Made by a program: the position numbers and the translations under genes. A DNA stretch of 53,123 bases from Lachnospiraceae bacterium (GTDB lineage Bacteria; Bacillota; Clostridia; Lachnospirales; Lachnospiraceae): the NCBI GenBank assembly GCA_024698075.1, contig JAILRP010000068.1, positions 1-53,123 of the forward strand, read 5' to 3'. The notes under the pieces were generated by a model that saw only the letters and a program-made list of their open reading frames with translations, was not told where the DNA came from and did no database searches. Shown here piece by piece: positions 9,043 through 17,352 of this stretch (the stretch's first letter is position 1; each line of letters opens with the position of its first letter).

Positions 9043-11619
9043 ATGAACATACAGAAATTTACGCAAAAATCACTCGATGCGATAAATCAGCTCGAAAAGA
9101 TCACATACGATAACGGAAACCAGGAGATCGCCGAGGTGCATCTCCTCTATGCCCTGCTCACCCAGGAGGACGGGATACTTCCGAAGCTCATCGAGAAGAT
9201 GGAGATCCAGAATGAGCATTTTCTCGATAACGTCCAGGCGCACATAGACAGGCGCCCGAAGGTTTCGGGAGGAAAGCCGTATGTCGGGGACAAGCTCAAC
9301 AAGGTTCTCGTGTCCGCCGAGGATGAGGCGAAGGCAATGAACGATTCATACGTTTCCGTAGAGCATCTGTTCCTTGCCATGCTGAAATATCCCGACAGCG
9401 ACATCAAGGACCTCATGAAGGAATACGGGATAACCCGTGAGAGGTTCCTGTCGGCGCTCGCCACGGTAAGGGGTAACCATAACGTTACGACCGACAATCC
9501 CGAGGCAACATACGACACCCTTGAAAAATACGGACAGGACCTTGTGGAGCGTGCAAGGCAACAGAAGCTCGATCCGGTCATCGGAAGGGACAGTGAGATA
9601 AGGAACATCATCAGGATACTGTCGCGCAAGACGAAGAACAACCCGGTGCTCATCGGTGAGCCCGGCGTCGGAAAGACCGCGGTGGTTGAGGGACTGGCCC
9701 AGAGGATAGTCCGCGGCGATGTTCCCGAGGGACTGAAGGATAAGACGGTGTTCGCACTCGACATGGGCGCACTCGTCGCGGGAGCCAAGTACCGCGGTGA
9801 ATTTGAGGAGCGCCTGAAGGCCGTGCTCGAGGATGTTGCGGCCAGTGAAGGCAGGATAATCCTGTTCATCGACGAGCTTCATACGATAGTCGGCGCGGGA
9901 AAGACCGACGGGGCACTTGATGCAGGAAACATGTTAAAGCCCATGCTCGCGCGCGGTGAGCTCCACTGCATAGGCGCCACGACGCTTGACGAGTACAGGC
10001 AGTACATAGAAAAGGATGCGGCCCTTGAGAGAAGGTTCCAGCCCGTCATGGTCGATGAGCCGACGGTCGAGGACACGGTCTCGATACTGAGGGGGCTGAA
10101 AGACAGGTACGAGGTATACCACGGAGTCAAGATAATGGACAACGCGCTCGTTGCCGCGGCCACGCTCTCTGACCGTTACATTTCCGACAGGTTCCTGCCT
10201 GACAAAGCGATAGACCTTGTCGACGAGGCATGCGCGCTCATCAAGACTGAGCTTGATTCGATGCCCGCCGAACTCGATGAGCTGAACCGCAGGAAGATGC
10301 AGCTCGAGATAGAAGAGAGCGCCCTCAAGAAAGAGACGGACCAGCTGAGCCGTTCAAGGCTTGAGGCACTTCAGAAGGAGCTGTCCGAGGTGAAGGATGA
10401 GTTTGCCGGGAAGATGACCCAGTGGGAAAACGAGAAGGCCTCGGTCGAGAAGCTCTCAAAGCTCCGTGAGGAGATAGAGAAAGTCAATAACGAGATAGAG
10501 ATAGCCAAACGTGAAAATGATTACGAGCGTGCGGGTGAGCTGCAGTACGGAAAGCTTCCGTCGCTGCGCGCGATGCTCGAGCACGAGGAGGAGAATGTCA
10601 GGAGCCGCGACCTTACGCTTGTCCATGAGAGCGTTTCCGAAGAAGAGATATCCAGGATAGTCAGCCGCTGGACCGGGATCCCCGTCTCCAAGCTGACCGA
10701 AGGCGAGAGATCGAAGATACTGCACCTTGACGAGGAACTCCACAAAAGGATCATCGGCCAGGATGAAGGCGTTACAAAGGTCACGGAGGCGATACTGCGT
10801 TCAAAGGCCGGAATAAAGGATCCTTCAAAGCCCATAGGCTCGTTCCTGTTCTTAGGGCCTACCGGTGTAGGCAAGACCGAACTTGCCAAGTCGCTTGCCG
10901 CAAGCCTGTTTGATGACGAGAACAACATGGTGCGCATAGACATGAGCGAGTATATGGAGAAATTTTCCGTATCGCGCCTTATCGGAGCGCCTCCCGGATA
11001 TGTCGGATATGAGGAAGGCGGCCAGCTGACCGAAGCGGTCAGGAGAAAGCCATACTCTGTCGTCCTCTTTGACGAGATAGAAAAGGCCCATCCCGACGTG
11101 TTCAACGTCCTGCTTCAGGTGCTCGATGACGGACGGATCACGGATTCGCAGGGCCGCACGGTCGACTTCAAGAACACGATACTGATCATGACGAGCAATA
11201 TCGGGGCCCAGTACCTGCTCGACGGTATAGATGATGACGGAAGCATAAGTGCCGAAGCGTCCGAGGCCGTGATGAACGAGCTTCGCGCAAGCTTCAGGCC
11301 TGAATTCTTAAACAGGCTTGACGAGACTATAATGTTCCGTCCGCTGACCCGTGACAATATCGGAGGCATCATGGAACTTATCATGGCTGACCTCAACAGC
11401 CGCCTTGCGGAACGTGAGCTTAAGGTTGCGATCACCGACGCCGCCAGGGAATTCATAATAAATGAGGCGTATGACCCGGTATACGGGGCCCGCCCGCTCA
11501 AGAGATACATGCAGCGTACAGTCGAGACACTCGCCGCGAAGAAGATACTCGAGGGCGACATCGAGGAAGGTGACGAGATTACCATCGACTTAAAAGACGG
11601 CGCCCTTGCTGCCGTATAG
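9043..11619 (+). CDS. clpB: ATP-dependent chaperone ClpB
   Basis: An 858-residue Hsp100 disaggregase that works with DnaK to rescue aggregated proteins. Order: Clp_N repeats (1-145), AAA domain 1 with Walker [10 protein letters not shown] near 205 and [12 protein letters not shown], the coiled-coil middle domain (about 400-525, rich in Glu/Lys/Leu), AAA domain 2 with Walker [11 protein letters not shown] near 605 and [14 protein letters not shown], and the ClpB small D2 domain. The middle domain length marks ClpB rather than ClpC, and no ClpP-binding loop was noted. It is preceded by GAGGAGAGGAG and by a promoter under a CIRCE-like operator, so heat-shock induction through HrcA is likely. The last base of its TAG stop is the first base of a 31-bp inverted repeat element. 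Confidence 0.97.
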   Translation: MNIQKFTQKSLDAINQLEKITYDNGNQEIAEVHLLYALLTQEDGILPKLIEKMEIQNEHFLDNVQAHIDRRPKVSGGKPYVGDKLNKVLVSAEDEAKAMNDSYVSVEHLFLAMLKYPDSDIKDLMKEYGITRERFLSALATVRGNHNVTTDNPEATYDTLEKYGQDLVERARQQKLDPVIGRDSEIRNIIRILSRKTKNNPVLIGEPGVGKTAVVEGLAQRIVRGDVPEGLKDKTVFALDMGALVAGAKYRGEFEERLKAVLEDVAASEGRIILFIDELHTIVGAGKTDGALDAGNMLKPMLARGELHCIGATTLDEYRQYIEKDAALERRFQPVMVDEPTVEDTVSILRGLKDRYEVYHGVKIMDNALVAAATLSDRYISDRFLPDKAIDLVDEACALIKTELDSMPAELDELNRRKMQLEIEESALKKETDQLSRSRLEALQKELSEVKDEFAGKMTQWENEKASVEKLSKLREEIEKVNNEIEIAKRENDYERAGELQYGKLPSLRAMLEHEEENVRSRDLTLVHESVSEEEISRIVSRWTGIPVSKLTEGERSKILHLDEELHKRIIGQDEGVTKVTEAILRSKAGIKDPSKPIGSFLFLGPTGVGKTELAKSLAASLFDDENNMVRIDMSEYMEKFSVSRLIGAPPGYVGYEEGGQLTEAVRRKPYSVVLFDEIEKAHPDVFNVLLQVLDDGRITDSQGRTVDFKNTILIMTSNIGAQYLLDGIDDDGSISAEASEAVMNELRASFRPEFLNRLDETIMFRPLTRDNIGGIMELIMADLNSRLAERELKVAITDAAREFIINEAYDPVYGARPLKRYMQRTVETLAAKKILEGDIEEGDEITIDLKDGALAAV

Positions 11620-11700
11620 TGTGTCAGGGGGACGGTTCTTTTGACACACATTGGACAACAGGTGTGTCAAAAGAACCGTCCCCCTGACACACTTTTTTTT
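11619..11700 (+). repeat. Perfect 31-bp inverted repeat (REPIN/MITE-like) with T8 tail
   Basis: The arms at 11619-11649 and 11662-11692 are exact reverse complements, separated by 12 bases and followed by eight Ts. Each arm is itself bounded by GTGTGTCA and TGACACAC around a GGGGGACGGTTC core, so the 8-base end motif occurs four times. This nested symmetry is typical of REP doublets or small non-autonomous elements mobilised by Y1 (RAYT) transposases, whose Firmicutes relatives often carry a GGGGACGGTTC core (from memory). The hairpin plus T-run would also work as a strong terminator for clpB. No transposase is in the window. Confidence 0.85.
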
Positions 11701-11715
11701 ATGGTGAAATTAAGA

Positions 11716-11721
11716 TATAAT
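11716..11721 (+). promoter_or_regulatory. Possible -10 box for the macro-domain gene
   Basis: TATAAT at 11716-11721, 41 bases before the chosen ATG. The region 17 bases upstream is only the T-run of the repeat element, so no good -35 box exists. The promoter call is tentative. Confidence 0.35.
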
Positions 11722-11762
11722 CAGTATATCAGGTTCCAGTTCTCACAATGAGGAGGTGGCAG

Positions 11763-12290
11763 ATGAGTTCTGTTTCGATCAGAAAGACCGGCATTACCGA
11801 GCTTAGTGCGGATGCGGTGGTAAACGCCGCCAACAGTCAGCTTCTTCAGGGGGGAGGCGTATGCGGATATATTTTCCGCGACGCCGGAACACGGGAGATG
11901 ACGGAGGCATGCAGGAAGATAGGGCACTGCCCTGAAGGCTCTGCCGTGATCACTCCCGGCTTCCGCCTTCCGGCACGTTTCGTCATCCATGCGGTAGGAC
12001 CGCGCTACATAGACGGAAAACATGACGAGCCGAAGCTTCTGTACAGCGCATACAAGCAGTCACTGCTTCTCGCCAGGGAGAACGGAATCCATTCGATAGG
12101 CTTTCCGCTCATTTCTGCCGGGATTTTCGGATACCCGGTCGAAAAGGCGTGGAAGAAAGCGATCCAGGCGTGCAGTGATTTTATCTCCAATAACAGTGAC
12201 TACGACATAGACATCATCTTTGCGGTGCTTGACGATCGGATCAAGGCCATAGGCGAAGGAGAACTCAAGGCCATCATGGGCGGAAAGTGA
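11763..12290 (+). CDS. Macro-domain protein (ADP-ribose hydrolase type)
   Basis: A 175-residue single macro domain. The ADP-ribose-binding motifs are visible: AVVNAANSQLLQGGGVCGYIFRDAG at the N-terminus, FVIHAVGPRY in the middle, and the phosphate-binding loop GFPLISAGIFGYP near residue 115. Bacterial relatives such as YmdB remove O-acetyl or ADP-ribose adducts; the exact substrate cannot be read from the sequence. The ATG at 11763 was chosen over one at 11748 because AGGAGGTGG lies exactly 5' of it and the first conserved strand (VSIRKTGITEL) begins right after. It is 7 bases from mscS, so the two are likely cotranscribed. Confidence 0.92.
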   Translation: MSSVSIRKTGITELSADAVVNAANSQLLQGGGVCGYIFRDAGTREMTEACRKIGHCPEGSAVITPGFRLPARFVIHAVGPRYIDGKHDEPKLLYSAYKQSLLLARENGIHSIGFPLISAGIFGYPVEKAWKKAIQACSDFISNNSDYDIDIIFAVLDDRIKAIGEGELKAIMGGK

Positions 12291-12297
12291 CCATCTG

Positions 12298-13677
12298 ATG
12301 AAGACTGATACCCTTATAAAAGTCATACTGACCATATCCGTCGGCGTAGCGCTGATACTTCTCGTGCGCTATGCTGTTGACCGGGTCGGGAAGAAGAGCG
12401 ACAAGATACACAGGAGATTTCTCGCAAGGCTTTTAAACCTTATCGTCATAATCACCTGTCTCGTCAACATAATCGGTTTTCTCGAACCCTCGATGAACCT
12501 TCATTCCGTATTCTTAAAAGGTTCCGCACTCGTTGTCGCGATCGTCGGTTTTGCCGCACAGCCTGCGATCTCCGATCTTATCTGCGGATTTCTGATCAGC
12601 ATAAACAAGCCGTTTGAAATAGGCGACAGGATAATCGTTGAGGGCATGGAGCCCGGGATCGTCGAGGATATAACACTCCGCCACACGGTCATACGCATAT
12701 ATGACGGACTGAAAGTCATAGTGCCGAACAGCGAGCTCAACTCCAAGACCGTGACAAACACCACGAACGGTGCGGACAGAAGGGGCATCCACCTTCAGTA
12801 CAGCGTAAGCTACGATACTGATGTGCAGCTTGCCATGGATGTCATACGTGACTGCGTTGTTGAAAGCCCGTATACCTTGAGCGTGGAGACGAACGGTATA
12901 AAAGAGGATTCATCACCCGTCTATTTTCTTCGGTTTGCCGAAAGCGCCCTTATACTCGAGACGACCATTTGGATATCTTCGGGGTCGAACAGCTACATAG
13001 CCGTTACCGACGTCAACATGAGGGTAAACAAGGCATTTAAGGAACGCGGCATAGAGATACCTTACAACTTCGTAAACGTTGTTGAACGTGAGTATGTCGA
13101 GAATGGGGATGACGGGATCAACGTTAAGAAGAAAAAGACCTCCCCTTCAAAGCGTTCGGTGCGTACCGACACGATAAGCGTCACGATGGAAGCGGGCCAT
13201 ATCGATAAGGCCATGGAAACTGTCCGTGGCTTCGCGAAGAGGCAGAGGTTTACGAAAAAGTCATCGCTGCAGCTCGAGCTAATGACGGAGGAACTCATAG
13301 GGATTCTCGGAAACATCGTCGAGAGGACAAAGGCATCATTCTGGGTCGAGGGCAGCGGTCAGAAATACAGGATACACCTGAAGTTCCCGACCAACCTCGG
13401 AGCGGAGGAATACAAGAAGCTCGTGGCACTGTCGACATCCGGCAAGAACGAGGCTATACAGACGCTCTCCGGCAAGATATGGGAAAAGATCGCTTCCGGC
13501 ATAAAAAGTACCGAGGGGAACAGGGAAAAGGATGATTATGAGTGGTCATATTCCGAAGATGCGGGACCCGAGGATGATATAAGCGAATCCATTCTCGCGG
13601 CGGTAGCCGACGACATAAAAGTCAGCGTCACGAAGGAGAATGTCCACCTTGTCGTCGTAAAAGCGGCTGACAGCTGA
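12298..13677 (+). CDS. MscS-family channel with an extra C-terminal domain
   Basis: A 459-residue protein. Residues 1 to about 270 are a small MscS channel: two or three N-terminal helices, the pore helix (VVAIVGFAAQPAISDLICGFLI), the beta domain (KPFEIGDRIIVEGMEPGIVEDITLRHT) and VIVPNSELNS, with the MscS C-terminal alpha/beta part after it. A basic linker (KKKKTSPSKRSVR) leads to about 160 residues not found in ordinary MscS: a helix-strand pattern (KAMETVRGFAKRQRFTKKSS, LQLELMTEELIGIL, KYRIHLKFP, LSTSGKNEA) resembling RsbW-like HATPase proteins, but without a clear ATP-binding Asn box, and ending SILAAVADDIKVSV. It probably gates with membrane tension and uses the extra domain for regulation (inference). 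Confidence 0.88.
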   Translation: MKTDTLIKVILTISVGVALILLVRYAVDRVGKKSDKIHRRFLARLLNLIVIITCLVNIIGFLEPSMNLHSVFLKGSALVVAIVGFAAQPAISDLICGFLISINKPFEIGDRIIVEGMEPGIVEDITLRHTVIRIYDGLKVIVPNSELNSKTVTNTTNGADRRGIHLQYSVSYDTDVQLAMDVIRDCVVESPYTLSVETNGIKEDSSPVYFLRFAESALILETTIWISSGSNSYIAVTDVNMRVNKAFKERGIEIPYNFVNVVEREYVENGDDGINVKKKKTSPSKRSVRTDTISVTMEAGHIDKAMETVRGFAKRQRFTKKSSLQLELMTEELIGILGNIVERTKASFWVEGSGQKYRIHLKFPTNLGAEEYKKLVALSTSGKNEAIQTLSGKIWEKIASGIKSTEGNREKDDYEWSYSEDAGPEDDISESILAAVADDIKVSVTKENVHLVVVKAADS

Positions 13678-13740
13678 TATATCAGGTAACGATAAGCGCT
13701 TTTCGGACAAAACATGATAAACAATAAGACAGGAGAAGAC

Positions 13741-14385
13741 ATGATAAAAATTGTCTGTTTTGGAGATTCAAACACATACGGATACGAGCCCGCAGCGGGC
13801 GGAAGATACGATGAGGACACGAGATGGCCGAAAGTCATGCAGAAGCTCCTTGGCGACGGCTACGAGGTCATCGAGGAAGGCCAGAACGGAAGAACGATCG
13901 CCAATGACGATCCGTGGGAAGGCGGCACTAAATGCGGAATGGATTATGTCCTTCCGATGCTTGAGACAAAGCGCCCCGACCTGCTTATCATCATGCTCGG
14001 GACCAATGACCTGAAGATAAAGTTCAACCTTCCGGTTGCGGACATCGCGGGAAGCATGCAGACCATGCTCGCCGATATCAGGAGCTACTGCAGGTACTAC
14101 CTTAACATGGAGGACATGAAGATACTGCTCGTCTCTCCGCCGGCACTTTCCGATCAGTTTGAAAAGTCATATTTCGCAGCTTTCTTTGATGCTGCAACCG
14201 TCGCGCAAAGGTCAAGGGAGCTTGCCCACTGGTACAAGCTCGTTGCAGAGCAGTTCGGCTGCAGTTTCCTTAACGCGACCGAAAAAGTCACTGCCGGGAC
14301 CGTGGACCATCTGCATCTTGACCCGGAAGGGCACAGAAAACTCGCTGAGCTTGTAAGGGATGAGGTCGTCAGGATATGTGGCTGA
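13741..14385 (+). CDS. SGNH/GDSL-family hydrolase (arylesterase-like)
   Basis: A 214-residue cytoplasmic esterase of the SGNH superfamily. Block I is CFGDSNTYGY with the nucleophile Ser near residue 9, block II has the Gly region around EEGQNGRT, block III is LGTNDLK, and block V is DHLHLDPEGHRKLA, supplying catalytic Asp and His. Relatives are called arylesterase or acyl-CoA thioesterase I-like; the natural substrate is unknown. The start at 13741 follows ACAGGAGAAG; the upstream ATG at 13714 would add nine residues before the conserved IKIVCFGDS start. It overlaps the next gene by 10 bases, so coupled translation with the phosphoesterase is likely. Confidence 0.9.
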   Translation: MIKIVCFGDSNTYGYEPAAGGRYDEDTRWPKVMQKLLGDGYEVIEEGQNGRTIANDDPWEGGTKCGMDYVLPMLETKRPDLLIIMLGTNDLKIKFNLPVADIAGSMQTMLADIRSYCRYYLNMEDMKILLVSPPALSDQFEKSYFAAFFDAATVAQRSRELAHWYKLVAEQFGCSFLNATEKVTAGTVDHLHLDPEGHRKLAELVRDEVVRICG

Positions 14386-15476
14386 TAATATTTGCCGTAT
14401 CGATACTCGCGGGTATTGCGGCCATATTATATCTGTCCGAGAAGATAAGGACTTCGGGACTTCTGTCAGGCATCGGAAATGCGGCTTCGGCAAGGGTCAT
14501 ATCTGTCCTTGTGGTTGTTGCCCTCGCCGTCATCATCTGTCTTGTATTCGACGTTACAAACGCCATAGTCATATTCGTTCATCTCGCGGTATTTGAACTT
14601 CTCGCGGACATTATCCGCATCATATTCCGTAAGCTTTCCCCATGGGATATCGATCCGCGCATATACAGCATCGCAGCCCTTGCCCTCTGCGTCATCTATC
14701 TCTGCATAGGCTGGCATATGATGCATGGCCTCTGGGAGACCGATTATAAGGTATCATCTGACAAGGAATGCGGCAACATAAGGGTAGCACTGATCGCGGA
14801 TTCGCATGTAGGAACGGGATTTTCGGGGAAGGAATTTGCGGATCATCTTAAGAAGATAGAAGAGGCGAAACCGGACCTTCTCGTCATCGCCGGGGATTTC
14901 GTGGATGATTCGACCAAGCTTTCCGACATGAAGGATGCGTGCGCCGCGCTGTCGTCCGTGAAGCTGCCATACGGCATATACTACTGCTTCGGAAACCATG
15001 ACAGGGGATATTATTCCAATGAGCGCAGGGGCTATGACGGAGACGGGCTTGCCGCTGAGCTTTCAAGGAGCGGCGTGACGGTCCTGAAAGATCAGAGCGT
15101 CCTCGTGGACGGAAGATTCTACGTTATCGGCCGGGAAGACGCCGGGTACGGTAATTCAGACAGGATGAGCGCTGCCGAGCTTATGGCGCCGCTCGATAAG
15201 GATAAATACACGATCATGCTCGACCATCAGCCGGTTGACTATGATCTGGAAGCGGCAGCGGGCCTTGACCTTGTCCTTTCGGGACATACGCACGGCGGGC
15301 AGCTCTGGCCGCTCGAATACATTCAGCCGCTCATATCGGAAAATGATAACGTGAGGGGCTACGAGCGGCGCGGGGGCACCGATTTTATCGTGACGGACGG
15401 CATATCCGACTGGGCCGTGAAGTTCAAGACAGGCTGCCGGTCGGAATTCTGCATCATCGACATTTCCGGAAGATAG
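14376..15476 (+). CDS. Membrane-anchored metallophosphoesterase (YkuE-like)
   Basis: A 366-residue protein with several N-terminal hydrophobic helices (about residues 1-20, 40-75 and 90-110), then a calcineurin-like phosphoesterase domain. The metal-binding motifs appear in order: ADSHVG, VIAGDFVDD, FGNHDRG, MLDHQP and SGHTHGGQ. The family acts on phosphate esters, in some members on lipid or UDP-linked substrates of the envelope; the target here is not known. The active domain follows the helices and would be attached to the membrane. The 3' end of the gene, including the stop, is repeated once exactly downstream (15477-15513). Confidence 0.92.
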   Translation: MWLIIFAVSILAGIAAILYLSEKIRTSGLLSGIGNAASARVISVLVVVALAVIICLVFDVTNAIVIFVHLAVFELLADIIRIIFRKLSPWDIDPRIYSIAALALCVIYLCIGWHMMHGLWETDYKVSSDKECGNIRVALIADSHVGTGFSGKEFADHLKKIEEAKPDLLVIAGDFVDDSTKLSDMKDACAALSSVKLPYGIYYCFGNHDRGYYSNERRGYDGDGLAAELSRSGVTVLKDQSVLVDGRFYVIGREDAGYGNSDRMSAAELMAPLDKDKYTIMLDHQPVDYDLEAAAGLDLVLSGHTHGGQLWPLEYIQPLISENDNVRGYERRGGTDFIVTDGISDWAVKFKTGCRSEFCIIDISGR

Positions 15477-15513
15477 GTCGGAATTCTGCATCATCGACAT
15501 TTCCGGAAGATAG
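15440..15513 (+). repeat. 37-bp exact tandem duplication at a gene end
   Basis: Bases 15440-15476, the last codons and stop of the phosphoesterase gene, are repeated without a change at 15477-15513. The period of 37 is not a multiple of three and the second copy lies after the stop, so the protein is unaffected. It looks like a recent slippage or unequal exchange event. Confidence 0.95.
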
Positions 15514-15570
15514 GGATGGACCTGCCTGTTCGGATAATGAAATGAAGCCGGAAAAAAATCAAAAAAAGAA

Positions 15571-15600
15571 TTGACATCCGAAAAACTTTAGTGTAATAAT
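15571..15600 (+). promoter_or_regulatory. Promoter of the T-box/trpB2 transcript
   Basis: TTGACA at 15571-15576, a 17-base spacer and TAATAAT at 15594-15600. Transcription would begin near 15607, just before the AAGGAG that opens T-box Stem I. Confidence 0.8.
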
Positions 15601-15610
15601 GTATTAAACC

Positions 15611-15884
15611 GTTGAAGGAGAGTGAGTAACTCCCGACAACCTCATTAACGGTCATATGACCTGAGAGAGCCGCCGGCGGTGAGATGGCGGTGATGGGGCC
15701 GGAAGCGAATGGACTCCTGAGGGCGAGCTGAAATCACAGTATGCGAGCCGGAGATTGATCCTCCGTTAACAAAGATCAGCGTATGATTGTACGCATGAGT
15801 GGGTACGCAAGTACCAAGCCGGGTGGCACCGCAGGATATGTATATTCATCCTGTCCCAGCAAACAGCAGGGACAGGATTTTTTT
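15611..15884 (+). promoter_or_regulatory. T-box riboswitch, tryptophan specifier
   Basis: A classic T-box leader. AGGAG (15616-15620) pairs with CTCCT (15714-15718) at the base of Stem I. The specifier-loop motif has AGTA on the 5' side and GAA directly before the codon TGG (15710-15712) followed by A, so the specifier is Trp. Stem III is GGTAC-GCAA-GTACC, followed by the T-box proper GGGTGGCACCGC (15821-15832). Its TGGC bulge would pair with a tRNA acceptor end bearing discriminator G, consistent with bacterial tRNA-Trp. A terminator follows. Uncharged tRNA-Trp should stabilise the antiterminator and switch on trpB2. Confidence 0.95.
15848..15884 (+). terminator. T-box terminator hairpin
   Basis: ATCCTGTCCC (15848-15857) and GGGACAGGAT (15869-15878) form a perfect 10-bp stem with an 11-base loop, followed by a run of Ts to 15884. 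It is the off state of the T-box. Confidence 0.93.
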
Positions 15885-15970
15885 ATTTCTGTCTCAGCCG
15901 AAGCTAAGTGTGCCGCGGAAGTGTCCGCGGGAAGAACAGTCTACCGCCAACAGGCAGAAAGGAAACAACC

Positions 15971-17344
15971 ATGAGTGAAGAGAAGAAAATCCCGTACAAG
16001 ATCTACCTTAACGAAAACGAGATGCCGACGAAGTGGTATAACGTCAGGTCCGACATGAAGAACAAGCCCGCCCCCCTCATCAACCCCGGCACGCATGAGC
16101 CCATGGGATTTGATGACCTCCGACCGGTATTCTGCGACGAGCTCATAAAGCAGGAGCTTGACAACGACACGCCTTATTTTGACATTCCGCAGAAGATACT
16201 TGATTTTTACAAGATGTACAGGCCCTCGCCGCTCGTACGTGCATACTGCCTCGAGGAGGCGCTCGGCACGCCGGCGAAGATCTACTACAAGTTCGAAGGC
16301 AACAACACGAGCGGCAGCCACAAGCTGAACTCGGCGATCGCCCAGGCATTCTACGCCAAGGAGCAGGGTCTTCGCGGCCTTACGACCGAGACCGGCGCAG
16401 GGCAGTGGGGCACGGCGCTTTCGATGGCATGTGCATATTTGGGACTTGACCTCAAGGTGTTCATGGTAAAGGTTTCATACGAGCAGAAACCCTTCAGGCG
16501 CGAGGTCATGAGGACATACGGGGCAAGCGTTACGCCTTCGCCTTCGATGGAGACGCAGATCGGCAAAAAGATCAACGCCGAGCATCCCGGAACGACGGGA
16601 AGCCTTGGCTGCGCGATATCGGAAGCCGTTGAAGTCGCAACGACGAACGAGGGCTACAGATACGTTCTCGGAAGCGTGCTGAACCAGGTCCTTCTGCACC
16701 AGAGCATAATAGGGCTCGAGACAAAGGCCGCCCTTGATAAATACGGCATCGTTCCCGACGTTATCATCGGATGTGCCGGGGGCGGTTCGAACCTCGGCGG
16801 ACTCATTGCACCGTTCATGGGCGAGAAGCTCCGCGGCGAGAAGGACTACCGCATCGTAGCGGTCGAGCCCGCAAGCTGCCCGAGCTTCACGAGAGGCGTC
16901 TATGCATATGATTTCTGCGACACCGGAATGGTATGTCCGCTCGCGAAGATGTACACGCTCGGAAGCAGCTTCATCCCTTCGGCGAACCATGCGGGAGGCC
17001 TTCGGTATCACGGCATGAGCCCGATCCTGTCACAGCTGTATGCAGACGGTTACATGGAGGCCGTATCTGCTGAGCAGACCGCGGTATTCGAGGCGGCAAC
17101 GAAGTTTGCAAGGACAGAGGGGATCCTTCCCGCGCCTGAGAGCAGCCATGCAATAAAGGCGGCGATAGATGAGGCACTTGCATGCAAGGAGAGCGGGGAA
17201 GAGAAGACGATAGTGTTCGGACTTACCGGAACGGGTTACTTTGACCTTGTTGCATATCAGAAGTTCAATGACGGTGAGATGAGCGATTTCATCCCGACGG
17301 ATGAGGACATCAGAAAGAGCGTATCCCTCCTTCCGAAGGTTTAA
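15971..17344 (+). CDS. trpB: TrpB2-type tryptophan synthase beta subunit
   Basis: A 457-residue PLP enzyme of the TrpB2 branch, which joins indole and serine to make tryptophan. The PLP lysine lies in NNTSGSHKLNSA near residue 120; the phosphate-binding loop is CAGGGSNLGG near 280, and the acidic residue region ETGAGQWG near 145 is typical. The extended N-terminus (MPTKWYNVRSD) and length of about 455 separate TrpB2 from TrpB1 (about 400). No trpA or other trp gene is adjacent, so indole salvage or a TrpA-independent role is likely (inference). The ATG at 15971 follows AGAAAGGAAAC; the frame is open further upstream but that part lies over the T-box terminator. A Trp T-box controls it. Confidence 0.95.
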   Translation: MSEEKKIPYKIYLNENEMPTKWYNVRSDMKNKPAPLINPGTHEPMGFDDLRPVFCDELIKQELDNDTPYFDIPQKILDFYKMYRPSPLVRAYCLEEALGTPAKIYYKFEGNNTSGSHKLNSAIAQAFYAKEQGLRGLTTETGAGQWGTALSMACAYLGLDLKVFMVKVSYEQKPFRREVMRTYGASVTPSPSMETQIGKKINAEHPGTTGSLGCAISEAVEVATTNEGYRYVLGSVLNQVLLHQSIIGLETKAALDKYGIVPDVIIGCAGGGSNLGGLIAPFMGEKLRGEKDYRIVAVEPASCPSFTRGVYAYDFCDTGMVCPLAKMYTLGSSFIPSANHAGGLRYHGMSPILSQLYADGYMEAVSAEQTAVFEAATKFARTEGILPAPESSHAIKAAIDEALACKESGEEKTIVFGLTGTGYFDLVAYQKFNDGEMSDFIPTDEDIRKSVSLLPKV

Positions 17345-17352
17345 TGAAGAAC

